DNA from: Croceicoccus marinus
GTDB lineage: Bacteria > Pseudomonadota > Alphaproteobacteria > Sphingomonadales > Sphingomonadaceae
DNA: 64,000 nt
Reading direction: 5' to 3'
Assembly: GCF_001661675.2 (NCBI RefSeq)
Contig: NZ_CP019603.1
Coordinates: 310,001-374,000, forward strand
Both the position numbers and the translations under genes were made by a program. The notes below the pieces were generated by a model that saw nothing but the letters and a program-made list of their open reading frames with translations, did not search any database and was not told where the DNA came from. Position 1 is the stretch's first letter. The number at the start of each line of letters is the position of its first letter. Shown in pieces: positions 17,364 through 27,114 of this stretch.

Positions 17364-18668
17364 TCAGGCCGGTTCCGCCACTTGCTCGCTGGTTCTGTCT
17401 GTCCGGACCAGTGCCCATGCCAGGCCCACGGCAAGCGCATAGCAAATCCAGAAGATGCCTGCGAACGGAGCCCCATTGCCCAGCGCCAGGCGCGCCGCGA
17501 AGCTGATCGCAAGCGCGACCGGCGCGCCGATGACCACCCCGTTCCACAGCGCTCTCAGCCTGGGTTCGTAGTGGCCGCGGCGGCGGCGCTTGCCCAGCCA
17601 GATATAGGTGCCCGTGGCGCAGACCGCCGTCAGCGCTGCACCGAACAGCACATAGGCAAGCTTGACCCAGATCCCGCCGAAATTGCCAAAATGCAGGTCA
17701 TAGGTCGATGCCGCGGCCTGCTGTCCCCATTCGCCGTCCGCCAGCCCGGCGGTACCCATGAACCGGCCTGCGGCGTCGAAGCCGTAATATTCGCCGAAGA
17801 TCAGCCTTTGTTTGTGCAGGCCCACGATCTGCACATGCTGCCCGCGGGTCAGCGGATCGTGCAGGATCGCATAGCTGGGCACGACGTCGGGGTGCTGCGC
17901 GGACATGTAGCGCAGCGCCGCCGCCACATCGGGCGCGGGGGCCGGCGCGTCGTCGCCCGCAGGCTCCTCGCCGAAGATGGGGGCATAGACCGCTTCGACA
18001 TCGCCGCCGTAATCGTTCGAAGCGATGGCGAAGGCGGTGACGGTGGCGAGGCCGATCAGCGCGCCCGTCAGCGCGATGGCGATGCCGAACGGCAGGGTCC
18101 AGACGCTCAGGCGATTGTGCCAGTCGGCAAGACCCACGCCGCCCGAACTGCGCGCGCGCAGGCGAAACGCATCGCGAAAGATGCGCGGCAGCGCGACCAC
18201 GCCCGACAGCGACAGCGCCAGCATCATCACGCCCAGGATACCGACAATGGTGATCCCGACCAGCGAGGGCAGGTTCAGCGTATAATGCAGCGCGACGAGA
18301 AAGTCCGACCACGCGATCTCTTCCGGCATTACAAGATTGCCGCGCGCGTCCAGATGCATCGCCTCGGTATCGGTGGTGATGGTCGCGCGGGGTAGGTCAT
18401 CCACCGGAAGATGGACATAGAGATGCGTCGTCGGGGCACTTTCCGCGCCGCGTTTCAGCATGGCCATGACACCGTTCTGCACCGCTTCGGGCGCAATCGC
18501 GGTCATTTCGGGCGCATCGGGCTGCTCGATGCGTTGCAGCTCGGCATAGAAGACGGCAATCGTGCCGGTCAGCGAGACGAGATACAGCAAGGCGCCCGCG
18601 ACAAGACCGATTGCCGCATGGGCGGACAGCGCACGTTTTACCGTCGTGGGTTCGATAGGGCTGGTCAT
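17364..18668 (-). CDS. PepSY-associated TM helix protein (siderophore/iron reductase type)
   Basis: 434 residues from the ATG at 18668 (MTSPIEPTTVKRALSAHAAI); the open frame continues upstream through the preceding gene and is not used. There are four or five membrane helices: around residues 16-36, 127-150, 180-205, 333-352 and at the C-terminus. A large periplasmic PepSY-like region lies between helices, with LADWHNRLSVWTLPF as the typical His-containing segment. Relatives accompany TonB-dependent siderophore receptors and include ferric-siderophore reductases. It is the third gene of the operon TBDR-membrane protein-PepSY, joined by ATGA and TGATG overlaps. Iron reduction is an inference. 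Confidence 0.82.
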   Translation of the reverse strand: MTSPIEPTTVKRALSAHAAIGLVAGALLYLVSLTGTIAVFYAELQRIEQPDAPEMTAIAPEAVQNGVMAMLKRGAESAPTTHLYVHLPVDDLPRATITTDTEAMHLDARGNLVMPEEIAWSDFLVALHYTLNLPSLVGITIVGILGVMMLALSLSGVVALPRIFRDAFRLRARSSGGVGLADWHNRLSVWTLPFGIAIALTGALIGLATVTAFAIASNDYGGDVEAVYAPIFGEEPAGDDAPAPAPDVAAALRYMSAQHPDVVPSYAILHDPLTRGQHVQIVGLHKQRLIFGEYYGFDAAGRFMGTAGLADGEWGQQAAASTYDLHFGNFGGIWVKLAYVLFGAALTAVCATGTYIWLGKRRRRGHYEPRLRALWNGVVIGAPVALAISFAARLALGNGAPFAGIFWICYALAVGLAWALVRTDRTSEQVAEPA

Positions 18669-19240
18669 GCCATGGCTCCTGGCAACAGGGCGGGAAAGGC
18701 GGCCAGCATGGCGCCGCCTGCAATCGCGAACTGGCGCTTGCGGCTGTCGGTCATCAGCAGCGCATAGGCCAGCAGAGTCCAGGTCAGCGGCACCGCGAAC
18801 AGTGCCAGCACCGTTGCATTGCCTTCTGCCGCTCCGCACAGCAGCGCAGTCCAGCGCACCCCCAAGGCAATCGCGATGGAGCTTGCCATGGCCAGCACCG
18901 CGACCAGCAGGAAGGTGAGCACTCGCCCGCCGAGCCGCAGCGGCGCGTTCGCGGGCAGCACGCCGGCCCGACGACTGGACGCCCGCGTCGGTGCGGGCTG
19001 CGACGCGAAGCCGGCCCATGCCAGCAAGGCGCAGCCCGCTGCCATCGCCCATAGCGAAACGACCGCCACGCCCCATGCGCCCGCCGCCGCCGCGCCGCAC
19101 AGCACCGCCGCGGCCAGCGCGCCCCAGCCCGCGGCGTTTATCACGCCGGATCGCCCTGCCCGGCCCCACGACAACCGCAGTATTGCGACACCCGTGGCGG
19201 CCAGCAGACTTCCGGCGGCAAGCAGAGGATCGCCGCCCAT
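18665..19240 (-). CDS. Small polytopic membrane protein of siderophore-uptake operon
   Basis: About 191 residues from the ATG at 19240 (MGGDPLLAAGSLLAATG), overlapping the TBDR stop (TGATG) and the PepSY start (ATGA). It has six or so hydrophobic helices with small loops, rich in Ala/Leu/Gly, and a Pro/Arg-rich break (SQPAPTRASSRRAG) between the two halves. Unnamed membrane proteins of this size are commonly found between siderophore receptors and PepSY proteins. No catalytic motif is visible. Its role in iron acquisition is inferred from operon structure only. Confidence 0.72.
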   Translation of the reverse strand: MGGDPLLAAGSLLAATGVAILRLSWGRAGRSGVINAAGWGALAAAVLCGAAAAGAWGVAVVSLWAMAAGCALLAWAGFASQPAPTRASSRRAGVLPANAPLRLGGRVLTFLLVAVLAMASSIAIALGVRWTALLCGAAEGNATVLALFAVPLTWTLLAYALLMTDSRKRQFAIAGGAMLAAFPALLPGAMA

Positions 19241-21366
19241 CAGAACCGGTAGCTCACGGTGCCGAACACGTTGCGCTCGCTGCCGATGAAGCAGTCGCCC
19301 CGGGCGAGGCAGGCGGCGTAATAGTCCTTGCCCAGCAGGTTGGTCGCGTTGACCGCAAGGCTCCAGCTCTGCCAGCTGACTTCGGCGACGGCATCGACCA
19401 GCGTAAAGGCGGGCGTCGTGATGCCATTTGGAAAGGCCGCGCCATAGGACTTGTTCCTGCCGACGTGCCGCACGCCCGCGCCCAGCCTTGCGGTGGTTTC
19501 GGCGTTCAGGCGAAAGTCCTTCATCGTCCATAGCGAGGCGTTGAATTTCGGCACGTTGTCTAGCTGGCGGCCCGTGTCTTCGACCTCCGCCTCGTTATAG
19601 CTGGCGTTGGCGATCAGCAGCAGATCGCCCGGCAGGGTGGCATTGGCCTCGAACTCGACGCCTTTCGACGTCAGCGATCCGATCTGCAGCTGGCCGTTCA
19701 GGATCACGTCGGGGTCCTGCGGGCTGGGCGCGACGGCGGCGACGGGGCGATTGGCTTCGCGAATGTGATAGGCGGTTGCGGTCAGCAGGATGCGGTCGCT
19801 GGGATGCAGCTTTACCCCCACCTCGAACTGGCGGCCCGTCTTTGGGACGAAGGGATCGCCGTATAGATCGGTGCCGCTGATCGGCTCGAAGCTTTCGGTG
19901 AAGCTGAAGAAAGGCGAGACGCCGGTGACGATCTCGCCGATGATGCCCGCGCGGAAAGTTGTCGCGCCCTGGTCGTAGACCTCTTCGCCGAACGAAGTCG
20001 AGCGTGCTTCGTCCCGCCGTACGCCCAGCACCAGCGAGACGCGGTCCCATGCGCGGATCTGGTCCTGCAGGTAGAAGCCGATCTGGCTCTGCCGCGTGTC
20101 GTCGGCGGCAGCGAAGGCATAGCCCGGATCGCCCAGCATCGGGATCGTGCCGTTGAAGTCCGACAGCGCGCCGTAATCGATGTCGTAGAGGTCGATCGGC
20201 TCCAGCGCATAGCCGCTGTCCTTGCGGACGCGGTTCCAGCTGTAATCGACGCCCGCCAGCAGCGTGTGTTCGATCGCGCCTCCCGTCCGGAAGTCGTATT
20301 GAAGGTTATGGTCGGTCGAGAATATCTCCATGTTCGCAAGGCTGCCGAACGCGTAGTTCATGATCTGGCGCTGCTCGGTGTCCAAATACGGATTGAGCGG
20401 GTTCGAATAGCTGTTGGGATAATGGGTGAAATAGTCGAGATCGCTGTCGATATAGCGCGCCTTGGCGTTCAGCGTCAGATCGGCCGAGAACGCATGGCTG
20501 GCGATAGCCGTGCCCTGCAGCAGGCGCCCGTCATAGCGGTCCCAGCCCGGCTTGCCGACGAACAGATCACTGTCCAGCTGTCTGTTCGGATTGGGCAGGA
20601 TCGTCCCCACCAGCGGCAGGAACTGCGAGGTCGAGCCGCCGTCGTCTTCCTGGTACAGGCCGATCAGCGTGACCTGCGTCGCATCGGTCGGCGCGAAGGT
20701 GACGGAGGGCGAGAACAGCACGCGGTCGTCGGGCACGTTGTCGGTCTGGGTGCCGGAATCGCGCACGCGGGCCACGACGCGGGCCGCCAGATTATCGGTC
20801 AGCGGACCGGTTATGTCGGCCAGCGCTTCCTTGCGGTCGAAGGAGCCATAGCGCAGCGAAAACTCGCCGCCGCTTTCGAACTGCGGGGTCTTGGACACCA
20901 TGTTGACGATGCCGCCCAGCGACCCCTGCCCGAACAGGACCGAGGCAGGGCCGCGGATCAGCTCGATCCGGTCGAAATTATACGGGTCGGCACGGATGCT
21001 GGCATAGAAGCCGAAGATGTCGCGCATGCCGTCGCGAAACTGCAGCGCGCTGACGCCGCGAACCAGCGCGCCATCGACGCGGCTGTCCGGGCCATAGGGA
21101 TTGGCGGTGACGCCCGCGACATAGTTCAGCGTATCGCTGATCGAGATCGCGCCCTGCGCCTCGAACACCTCGTCCTCGATGATGGTGACCGGCTGCGGCA
21201 CTTCGATGACCGGAGTGTCGGTCTTGGTCGCCGACGTGCTTTCCAGCTGCGAGCCGGAGACGACGATGTCGCGCACCTGCTCCACCTCTGCAGTGGTGTC
21301 GCTGGCGTGTGCCGCCACCGGCACGAGCATGGTTGCCGACAAAATCGAACATTTGAGCAGTCGCAT
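19240..21366 (-). CDS. TonB-dependent siderophore receptor
   Basis: 708 residues with a signal peptide (MLVPVAAHASD). The plug domain runs over about residues 45-160, with VPQPVTIIEDEVFEAQGAIS, VRGVSALQFRDGMRD and IELIRGPASVLFGQGSLGG, the conserved plug end of siderophore receptors. A 22-strand-type barrel follows and ends in NVFGTVSYRF with terminal Phe. The plug pattern fits the FhuA/FoxA-like group for ferric hydroxamates or similar. A Fur-box-like sequence lies 32 bp upstream of the start. It is the first gene of a three-gene iron operon. The siderophore cannot be told from sequence. Confidence 0.9.
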   Translation of the reverse strand: MRLLKCSILSATMLVPVAAHASDTTAEVEQVRDIVVSGSQLESTSATKTDTPVIEVPQPVTIIEDEVFEAQGAISISDTLNYVAGVTANPYGPDSRVDGALVRGVSALQFRDGMRDIFGFYASIRADPYNFDRIELIRGPASVLFGQGSLGGIVNMVSKTPQFESGGEFSLRYGSFDRKEALADITGPLTDNLAARVVARVRDSGTQTDNVPDDRVLFSPSVTFAPTDATQVTLIGLYQEDDGGSTSQFLPLVGTILPNPNRQLDSDLFVGKPGWDRYDGRLLQGTAIASHAFSADLTLNAKARYIDSDLDYFTHYPNSYSNPLNPYLDTEQRQIMNYAFGSLANMEIFSTDHNLQYDFRTGGAIEHTLLAGVDYSWNRVRKDSGYALEPIDLYDIDYGALSDFNGTIPMLGDPGYAFAAADDTRQSQIGFYLQDQIRAWDRVSLVLGVRRDEARSTSFGEEVYDQGATTFRAGIIGEIVTGVSPFFSFTESFEPISGTDLYGDPFVPKTGRQFEVGVKLHPSDRILLTATAYHIREANRPVAAVAPSPQDPDVILNGQLQIGSLTSKGVEFEANATLPGDLLLIANASYNEAEVEDTGRQLDNVPKFNASLWTMKDFRLNAETTARLGAGVRHVGRNKSYGAAFPNGITTPAFTLVDAVAEVSWQSWSLAVNATNLLGKDYYAACLARGDCFIGSERNVFGTVSYRF

Positions 21367-21397
21367 GGGGTCCCCTTCTGAATAACGGGACCGCGTC

Positions 21398-21418
21398 TAA
21401 TGAGAGTCAGTCGCATTT
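21398..21418 (-). promoter_or_regulatory. Fur-box-like operator before the siderophore operon
   Basis: On the minus strand it reads AAATGCGACTGACTCTCATTA, close to the classical Fur box form (AATGnnAATnATTCTCATT). It ends about 32 bp upstream of the receptor start, where it would block RNA polymerase when Fe(II)-Fur is bound. It is a pattern match only. Confidence 0.6.
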
Positions 21419-21496
21419 GCAACACCGATTTCACGGTGGCTTGACCGGTTTGGCCGTGCGCCTTCGTCGGACCGGAATTTGAAGCCTTCTACGGGG

Positions 21497-21511
21497 GAGC
21501 CAGACAGGCTC
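21497..21511 (-). terminator. Short stem-loop after the GH106 gene
   Basis: GAGCC-AGACA-GGCTC forms a 5-bp stem with a 5-nt loop, about 10 nt past the GH106 stop on the minus strand. Position fits a terminator; the stem is short and lacks a T-run. Confidence 0.35.
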
Positions 21512-21521
21512 GGTGGGTCGA

Positions 21522-24500
21522 TCAGCGCTCCACCAGCAGCGTGACCGGGCCGACCAGCCCGCTGGGCCGCAGGGGGGCGTCGGCGGCATAGGTGGGCAGC
21601 ACGGTAAAGCCGATCTTTTCTTCCACGCCCGGCTGGGCATCGCCGATCAGGCGGTTGATCCAGCGGTTGGCCACGCGGATCTCGATATCGTTCGCACCTG
21701 CCCTGGCCAGGTGCCCGATGTCGATCCGCCATGGCGCATGCCAGATGCCGCCCGCCTGCTGCCCGTTGACCCTGACCTCCGCAATATCGTTCACCTCGCC
21801 AAGGTCGAGCCACAGCGGCGCCCCCTCGGCCCAGCCCACGGGCGTGTCGAACCGGTTGCGATAGCTGGCCACGCCGGAGAAATAGCGGATGCTCTCGTCC
21901 GCATTCTCGTTCAGCGGCGTAAGCGTCGTCATCACCGTGCTTGCCGGAGCGCCGCGTCCTTCCTGGAAGGCAACGGACCAGGGGGTGTCGATCGTTCCGG
22001 CCTTCACGGTCTGCCGGGCCGCGATATTTGCGGAGGTCTCGCCGGTATCCTCGCGGAATACGACGAAGACCGCTTCCTCGGCATCAAGGGCCAACGGGAC
22101 GACGGTCCGGTCGCCCTCCATGCGGTAGCTGACGTTCTCGATCTCGCCGGTTTCCGCATGCCACAGCGTGGGACGCTTGCCCGTCACGCGGAAGCGCGCC
22201 TCGCCCGTTTCCGCGCGGTTCCGCCGATTGACGACGAAGAACAGGTCGCCGTCGTTCAGATGGCGCTGCAGGAAATCGATCTGCGCACCATCCCCACCGG
22301 CATAGGCAAAGCGCGGTGTAACGTTCAGCTGCGCCAGCGCGTCATCGGCGTTGTCGGCGGTAATGACACGGCCGTTCCCCGCCGATGCGCCGCTCCACAG
22401 ACGGGCGGCGACGGAAGCGAATTCGTGGGGATCGTCGCCCAGCGAAGGACTCGCTTCTGGCCGATTGCCTGCCACCACGGCCCCTTCGCGGACCAGAGCC
22501 TCGATCCGGCGCAGCGTCGGCAGCGTCATCATCCGCGACGAACCGCCAAGATAGAGCAACCGGTACCGCATCCCCGAAGGGGTGACGAGCATGCCGCCCT
22601 CCACCGACAGGACATCGTTCAGCGCGTCCGCGTTCACGAAGTCATAGCCGTGCCCCGTGGGCGCGTCGGCCACCGGGCTGTCCCCGTAGAGCGAGGTCAG
22701 AGGCGCTTCCTCGCCATGGAAATAGGCGACATCGGCACCGTGCCTGCCCTGCTGAAGAAGGAAGGAGCTGCGCGCGATGTAATCCATCCACGGCCGGGCC
22801 AACGGCGCCCAGCTTTCGTGACGGTTGAAGAACTGCCCGAAGATCAGCAGCGACAGCCCCGGCGCATCGTCGGTCGGCTGATGGACCGAGGTATGGATCA
22901 CGGGACGGTTGACGCCCGTCACCAGCTCCAGATCCATGACCCGCTTCAGATCGCGCGGCGCATGCGCCCAATAGGCCAGCGCCGACGTCATCGATTCCGC
23001 GGCCACCGCCTCTCGCCCATAGAGGTTCGCGACCGATGCCGCACCCTTGATATCGGCGACATAGGTCGCTGCCGGGCCGGCATCGCGGGCATAGGTCCAC
23101 ATCGCCGCCATCGGGTAATCGGCATGCTTGCGCATCGCCATGTCGTCGCCCAGGCCGGGCCGGTGATCCTCCAGCGCCTCGCCATAGACTTTCAGACCGC
23201 TGGCGTGCGCGACATCGGCGATCGTGCCGTAATGCGCCTGGGCCAGAAGTTCAGCCAGCGTGCGGCGATAATCGTAAAGGAAACGGTCGGTCGCCTCACG
23301 GCTTTCCACGATCATCCCGGTCAGCGCGGGCATCCACGGTAGCGGATCATAGCCGCGCAGCCGCCGGAATTGCGCGGTCATTTCCGGGGTCCAGTTCGCT
23401 TCCCCCGCCTCGATCGAATCGGTCAGGATCGCGTCGATCTTGTCCTGCTGGGACAGATCTTCGCCCAGCGCATCCGCATATAGGCCAAGATAATGGTCCA
23501 GATAACGGCGCACCGCCGCCGCATCATATTTGTCGACTTCCAGCCCGGTCGCTTCGGGCGCGGCGGGGTGATTGGTCGTACCCAGCAGCGAATAGCCCAT
23601 CCGCAGCACGGTCCATTCCCCCGTGGGCGGTACCCAGTCGAGCGTGCCGTCCGCTGTCAGGAAACGGGTCACATCGATGATGTTACCGAGCGCGGGGCCG
23701 CTTGCCCCGTCGGCAATATCGCCGAGTGCGTAGTAATCCGGTTCGGTGGCGAAACCGGCCTTGCTTTCGAACCGGTCCACCCGCGCCTCGCCCGAAAGCG
23801 AGAACAGCCGCAAGTCGTAGGGCTGCGCCGCGGCAGCTCCTAGTGCCGCGGCGAAGGGCGGCGGCGCTGCACCCTCTTCGGGTGCGCCCATGTTCGACAT
23901 CTGCGGGACGGCCGGTGTCAGGCGAAGGCGAAAGCGCTGCGCGGTCACCGGCTGGAACGCCAGCGTCGTCGGCACCTCGGTGACGGGTATGTCGGCGACA
24001 TCACGCCATGCGCCGTCTCTGTAAGCCTGCAGCGTCATCGCGACGCTCGGTCCCGAAAACGGCATCGTCGCCTTTGCGATCAGGGTCTGTGCCGAACGGA
24101 TGGTGACCGCGCGCGGATAGTCATACTCGACGAATGCCTCTTCCCCCTTCGGCACCGCGACGCCGGTGTCGAGATCGCCGTCGAACAGGGCTGCGCCGTC
24201 GCTCGCCGCGCCCGCGATGCGTATCTGCGGCGTGGGCAAGGGCGCCGAAACGTTGGCCGGAACCGCCAGCACTGCGATGTCGCGGTAGAAGCGCGGCTTC
24301 GCGGCGTGATTGCCGCCTTCCTCCAGCGCGGCGAACGCATCGTGGAATCCCTGAGACTGAAACGGGCCGGTCACCGTTGGCGGAGCAGGCAGCGTGCCGA
24401 CGGGCGTGCCGCCCGAGGCTCTTACCTCACTCCACACCAGCTTCTTCATCGCATCGGCGGGCGCTACCCACGGGCCGCCCGTTTCCGACCAGCCGGGAGA

Positions 24501-24896
24501 GCTTGCGATGGCGAATTCCAGCCCGCGCCGCTCCGCTTCCGTCGCGGCAAGGCGGAACGCGGCCTTCCATTCCGGCGTCATATAGGTGATGCGCTTGTCG
24601 ACCACCTGCGGAACCTGCAGGCCGACGTCGAACATCTGCACCCCGCCGAGACCGATCTCATCCATCCAGGCAAGGTCTTTGGCGATCCCGTCCTGCGAGA
24701 TATTGCCGTTCATCCAGTGCCACCAGGTGCGCGGGCGAGCGTCTTTCGGCGGGTCGCGAAAACCCTCGACCAAGGTGTCGCCTGTGGCGGGCTGAACTGC
24801 GGGCGGGGAGAGCAATTCGGGATTGCCGGTCGCCGCGCAAGCGGACAGGGCCAGCATGGATGCCGCGCCCAGCAGCGTCAGTGGTGCCTTATTCAA
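21522..24896 (-). CDS. GH106 alpha-L-rhamnosidase-like lipoprotein
   Basis: 1124 residues, normal for GH106. The start MNKAPLTLLGAASMLALSAC gives a lipoprotein signal. The family entry motif RPRTWWHWMNGNISQDGI is followed by LAWMDEIGLGGVQMFDVG and FAIASSPGWSETGGPWV. Further conserved parts are FEVDKYDAAAV-type (LEVDKYDAAAVRRYLDHYL), ILTDSIEAGEANWTPEM, LKVYGEALEDHRPG and, in the C-terminal sandwich domains, RVNGQQAGGIWHAPW. GH106 enzymes remove alpha-L-rhamnose from rhamnogalacturonan, ulvan or flavonoid glycosides. The gene is alone on the minus strand, 129 bp after the aromatic operon. Substrate is open. Confidence 0.85.
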   Translation of the reverse strand: MNKAPLTLLGAASMLALSACAATGNPELLSPPAVQPATGDTLVEGFRDPPKDARPRTWWHWMNGNISQDGIAKDLAWMDEIGLGGVQMFDVGLQVPQVVDKRITYMTPEWKAAFRLAATEAERRGLEFAIASSPGWSETGGPWVAPADAMKKLVWSEVRASGGTPVGTLPAPPTVTGPFQSQGFHDAFAALEEGGNHAAKPRFYRDIAVLAVPANVSAPLPTPQIRIAGAASDGAALFDGDLDTGVAVPKGEEAFVEYDYPRAVTIRSAQTLIAKATMPFSGPSVAMTLQAYRDGAWRDVADIPVTEVPTTLAFQPVTAQRFRLRLTPAVPQMSNMGAPEEGAAPPPFAAALGAAAAQPYDLRLFSLSGEARVDRFESKAGFATEPDYYALGDIADGASGPALGNIIDVTRFLTADGTLDWVPPTGEWTVLRMGYSLLGTTNHPAAPEATGLEVDKYDAAAVRRYLDHYLGLYADALGEDLSQQDKIDAILTDSIEAGEANWTPEMTAQFRRLRGYDPLPWMPALTGMIVESREATDRFLYDYRRTLAELLAQAHYGTIADVAHASGLKVYGEALEDHRPGLGDDMAMRKHADYPMAAMWTYARDAGPAATYVADIKGAASVANLYGREAVAAESMTSALAYWAHAPRDLKRVMDLELVTGVNRPVIHTSVHQPTDDAPGLSLLIFGQFFNRHESWAPLARPWMDYIARSSFLLQQGRHGADVAYFHGEEAPLTSLYGDSPVADAPTGHGYDFVNADALNDVLSVEGGMLVTPSGMRYRLLYLGGSSRMMTLPTLRRIEALVREGAVVAGNRPEASPSLGDDPHEFASVAARLWSGASAGNGRVITADNADDALAQLNVTPRFAYAGGDGAQIDFLQRHLNDGDLFFVVNRRNRAETGEARFRVTGKRPTLWHAETGEIENVSYRMEGDRTVVPLALDAEEAVFVVFREDTGETSANIAARQTVKAGTIDTPWSVAFQEGRGAPASTVMTTLTPLNENADESIRYFSGVASYRNRFDTPVGWAEGAPLWLDLGEVNDIAEVRVNGQQAGGIWHAPWRIDIGHLARAGANDIEIRVANRWINRLIGDAQPGVEEKIGFTVLPTYAADAPLRPSGLVGPVTLLVER

Positions 24897-25025
24897 ATGT
24901 CCTCTCCCGCAGTCCGCGCCCTGCGCGCCGATCCGGCTGCGCGGCTATTGCCTTATGGCCGACCAGAACACGCCAGCATTCCGCGCTGTCGCACGGCGCA
25001 GGATGCTGGCGCTTGGCGATCGCGG

Positions 25026-26183
25026 CTAGGCCGTCTTTCCGCCGAGCGTTTCGGCGAACCAGTCGGCGATGAGGTCGCGGCCATAGGCCATGTTGTCGGC
25101 GCCGACATGCTCGACCCCGCCTTCGCGCGCGGTGAAGATGACCTTCTCGCGCCTGGGCGAATTGACCAGCTGGTCGTAGAGGTCGTCGGCATAGGACGGG
25201 CTGATCTGCCGGTCGTTCGCGCCGTGGGTGACAAGGAACGGCACCTTGATCCGGTCCATATGACCGTTGAGGTTCATGTCGGCCGATTTCTCCAGAAAAT
25301 CCTCCTGGTCCGTCGCGCCGAACGCCCAGTGCACATGCGCCCAGTAATGCGGGACCGGGTTCTCGCCCTCGCGCTGCATGCGCTTGTCCTGCACCTCGCG
25401 CCAGTTGTGGTTCGCGCCCCACACCGCGCCGCTGGCGAAACGCGGCTCATAGGCGACCGCGCGCGGTGCGAAATGGCCGCCCAGCGAGATGCCGGTCATG
25501 CCGATGCGCGACCCGTCGACTTCCGCCTGCTGCTCCAGCCAGTCGACCGCCTTCGACGCCCAGCTTTCGCTATGCGGATCGACCGGCAGGTTCTGCAGAC
25601 GCAGCGCTTCGCCCGTGCCGGGCTGGTCGACGCACAGCGTGGAAATGCCGCGCCGCGCCAGTGCCGCGGGCATGCCCGTCCAGTAGAGCAGCTCCTTGCA
25701 GCTATCGAGGCCGTTGCAGAACACCACGCAGGGCCTGGGCTCATCGCCCGGCGCGCGCGTGAAGATCGCCGACATCGTGCCGTTTTCCAGCGGGATTTCC
25801 ACCCGCTCGCGGCTCAGCTTGCCCAGCCTTGTCGAGCGATCGAAACTATCGCGGGCAAGCGCATAGGTCTCCTCGCGCCCTTGCGTGCCGTGACCCTGCA
25901 TGCGCTCGGCGACCAGCAGGTAGAGCGAGGCGCGCTCGAGCTTGTCCGACGCGGAGAAGGCGCGGCCCTTCGCCTCGTCCTCTGCCGCCAGCTCCAGCAG
26001 CTTGCGGCCCATTGCGGCCCATGCCTGCATGAATTGCGGCGTTCCGGCATCGGCGCCGTTGTCGGCGGCATCGATGATCGGCTGGCACATGTCGACGATC
26101 TCGCCGATGCGCCCGCCGCTTTCCATCGCGATCGCGACCGACAGGTTCCAGATGTAGTTCTTGAAGGGAGAATACAGGGCCAT
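25026..26183 (-). CDS. Alpha/beta-hydrolase of the 2,6-dihydropseudooxynicotine-hydrolase/DUF1100 type
   Basis: 385 residues. The first ~120 residues are helical (KNYIWNLSVAIAMESGGRIG), a cap-like N-terminal part seen in the C-C bond hydrolases related to dihydroxypseudooxynicotine hydrolase. The hydrolase core follows: CVVFCNGLDSCKE (oxyanion strand), GISLGGH with Ser233 as nucleophile, HGANDRQISP (Asp) and EGGVEHVGADN (His). It begins 4 bp after the VOC dioxygenase gene, so it very likely hydrolyses the ring-cleavage product of that enzyme. The exact substrate is unknown. Confidence 0.82.
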   Translation of the reverse strand: MALYSPFKNYIWNLSVAIAMESGGRIGEIVDMCQPIIDAADNGADAGTPQFMQAWAAMGRKLLELAAEDEAKGRAFSASDKLERASLYLLVAERMQGHGTQGREETYALARDSFDRSTRLGKLSRERVEIPLENGTMSAIFTRAPGDEPRPCVVFCNGLDSCKELLYWTGMPAALARRGISTLCVDQPGTGEALRLQNLPVDPHSESWASKAVDWLEQQAEVDGSRIGMTGISLGGHFAPRAVAYEPRFASGAVWGANHNWREVQDKRMQREGENPVPHYWAHVHWAFGATDQEDFLEKSADMNLNGHMDRIKVPFLVTHGANDRQISPSYADDLYDQLVNSPRREKVIFTAREGGVEHVGADNMAYGRDLIADWFAETLGGKTA

Positions 26184-26187
26184 CCGA

Positions 26188-27090
26188 TCAGACCTTCGCC
26201 GGCTGGAACAGGCAGGGATCGGCCGCGGGCTTGGGCATGGTCTGCGGACCGCCGACGCCGATGCCCCACTGGTCCATGACCCGCGGGCCGGGTTCGTGCA
26301 CCTTGTGTTCGTGCGTCTCGAAGTCGACCTCCTCGAGTTCGGAGGTGTATTCCACCGCGAAACCGCTGGGCGTGCAGAAATAGCTGAAAGTATTGTCCCC
26401 GGCGGTGTGGCGGCCAGGCCCCCAGCGGCAATCGATGTCCCGCTGCTTCAGCCGCGACAGCCCGCGCATCATGTCGTCCACGCCCAGCATGTCATAGGCA
26501 ACATGGTTGAGGCACGGCGGCCCCGGCAGCAGCGCGATGCGGTGATGCGCGCTGTTGCAGCGCAGGAAGCACATGAAATCGCCCAGCCAGTCCGACACCT
26601 TGAAGCCCAGCACGTCGGTAAAGAACTTCACCGCCGCCTGGTGATCGGGCGAATGCAGCACGATATGGCTGATCTTGACCGGCATGCCTTCCCAGCGTTC
26701 CATCGCCCGCTTGTCGGCGCGCTTGACATCGGCGCTGATCTCGAACGGCAGGCCGTCGGGCGAGAAGAAGCGGAAGCCATAGCCGCCGCCCGGCGCGTCA
26801 AGCTCGCGCGGATCGTGGATGATCCTGCAGCCGGCGTCCTGCACCCTGGCCAGCAGCGCATCGACATCCTCGCGGCTGTCGGCGGCCAGCGCGATCACCT
26901 CGACGCAATTGGTGCCGGTGTCGTGCAGGCGCACGACATGGTGTTCATCGTGCCCATGGGTCTTGAACCAGGCCATGCCGTCCTGTGCGGCAACTTCGAC
27001 AAGGCCCCAGTCTTCGGCATAAAAGGCCCGCTCGGCGGCGAAGTCCTCGACGCCATAGCCGACATAGCGGATTTCCGTAACACGGCTCAT
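26188..27090 (-). CDS. Extradiol ring-cleavage dioxygenase, VOC family
   Basis: 300 residues with two VOC modules, residues 6-120 and 138-250. The catalytic metal triad of type I extradiol dioxygenases is complete in the second module: His142 (SHIVLHSP), His196 (CLNHVAYD) and Glu247 (GFAVEYTSE). A C-terminal tail (HEPGPRVMDQWGIGVGG) follows. It should cleave a catechol-like ring next to one hydroxyl using Fe(II) and O2. It lies between an FAD monooxygenase, which could make the catechol, and a C-C hydrolase, all spaced 4-24 bp. The ring substituents are not predictable. Confidence 0.87.
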   Translation of the reverse strand: MSRVTEIRYVGYGVEDFAAERAFYAEDWGLVEVAAQDGMAWFKTHGHDEHHVVRLHDTGTNCVEVIALAADSREDVDALLARVQDAGCRIIHDPRELDAPGGGYGFRFFSPDGLPFEISADVKRADKRAMERWEGMPVKISHIVLHSPDHQAAVKFFTDVLGFKVSDWLGDFMCFLRCNSAHHRIALLPGPPCLNHVAYDMLGVDDMMRGLSRLKQRDIDCRWGPGRHTAGDNTFSYFCTPSGFAVEYTSELEEVDFETHEHKVHEPGPRVMDQWGIGVGGPQTMPKPAADPCLFQPAKV

Positions 27091-27114
27091 TTCACAATTC
27101 CTTCAAATCGGGGG

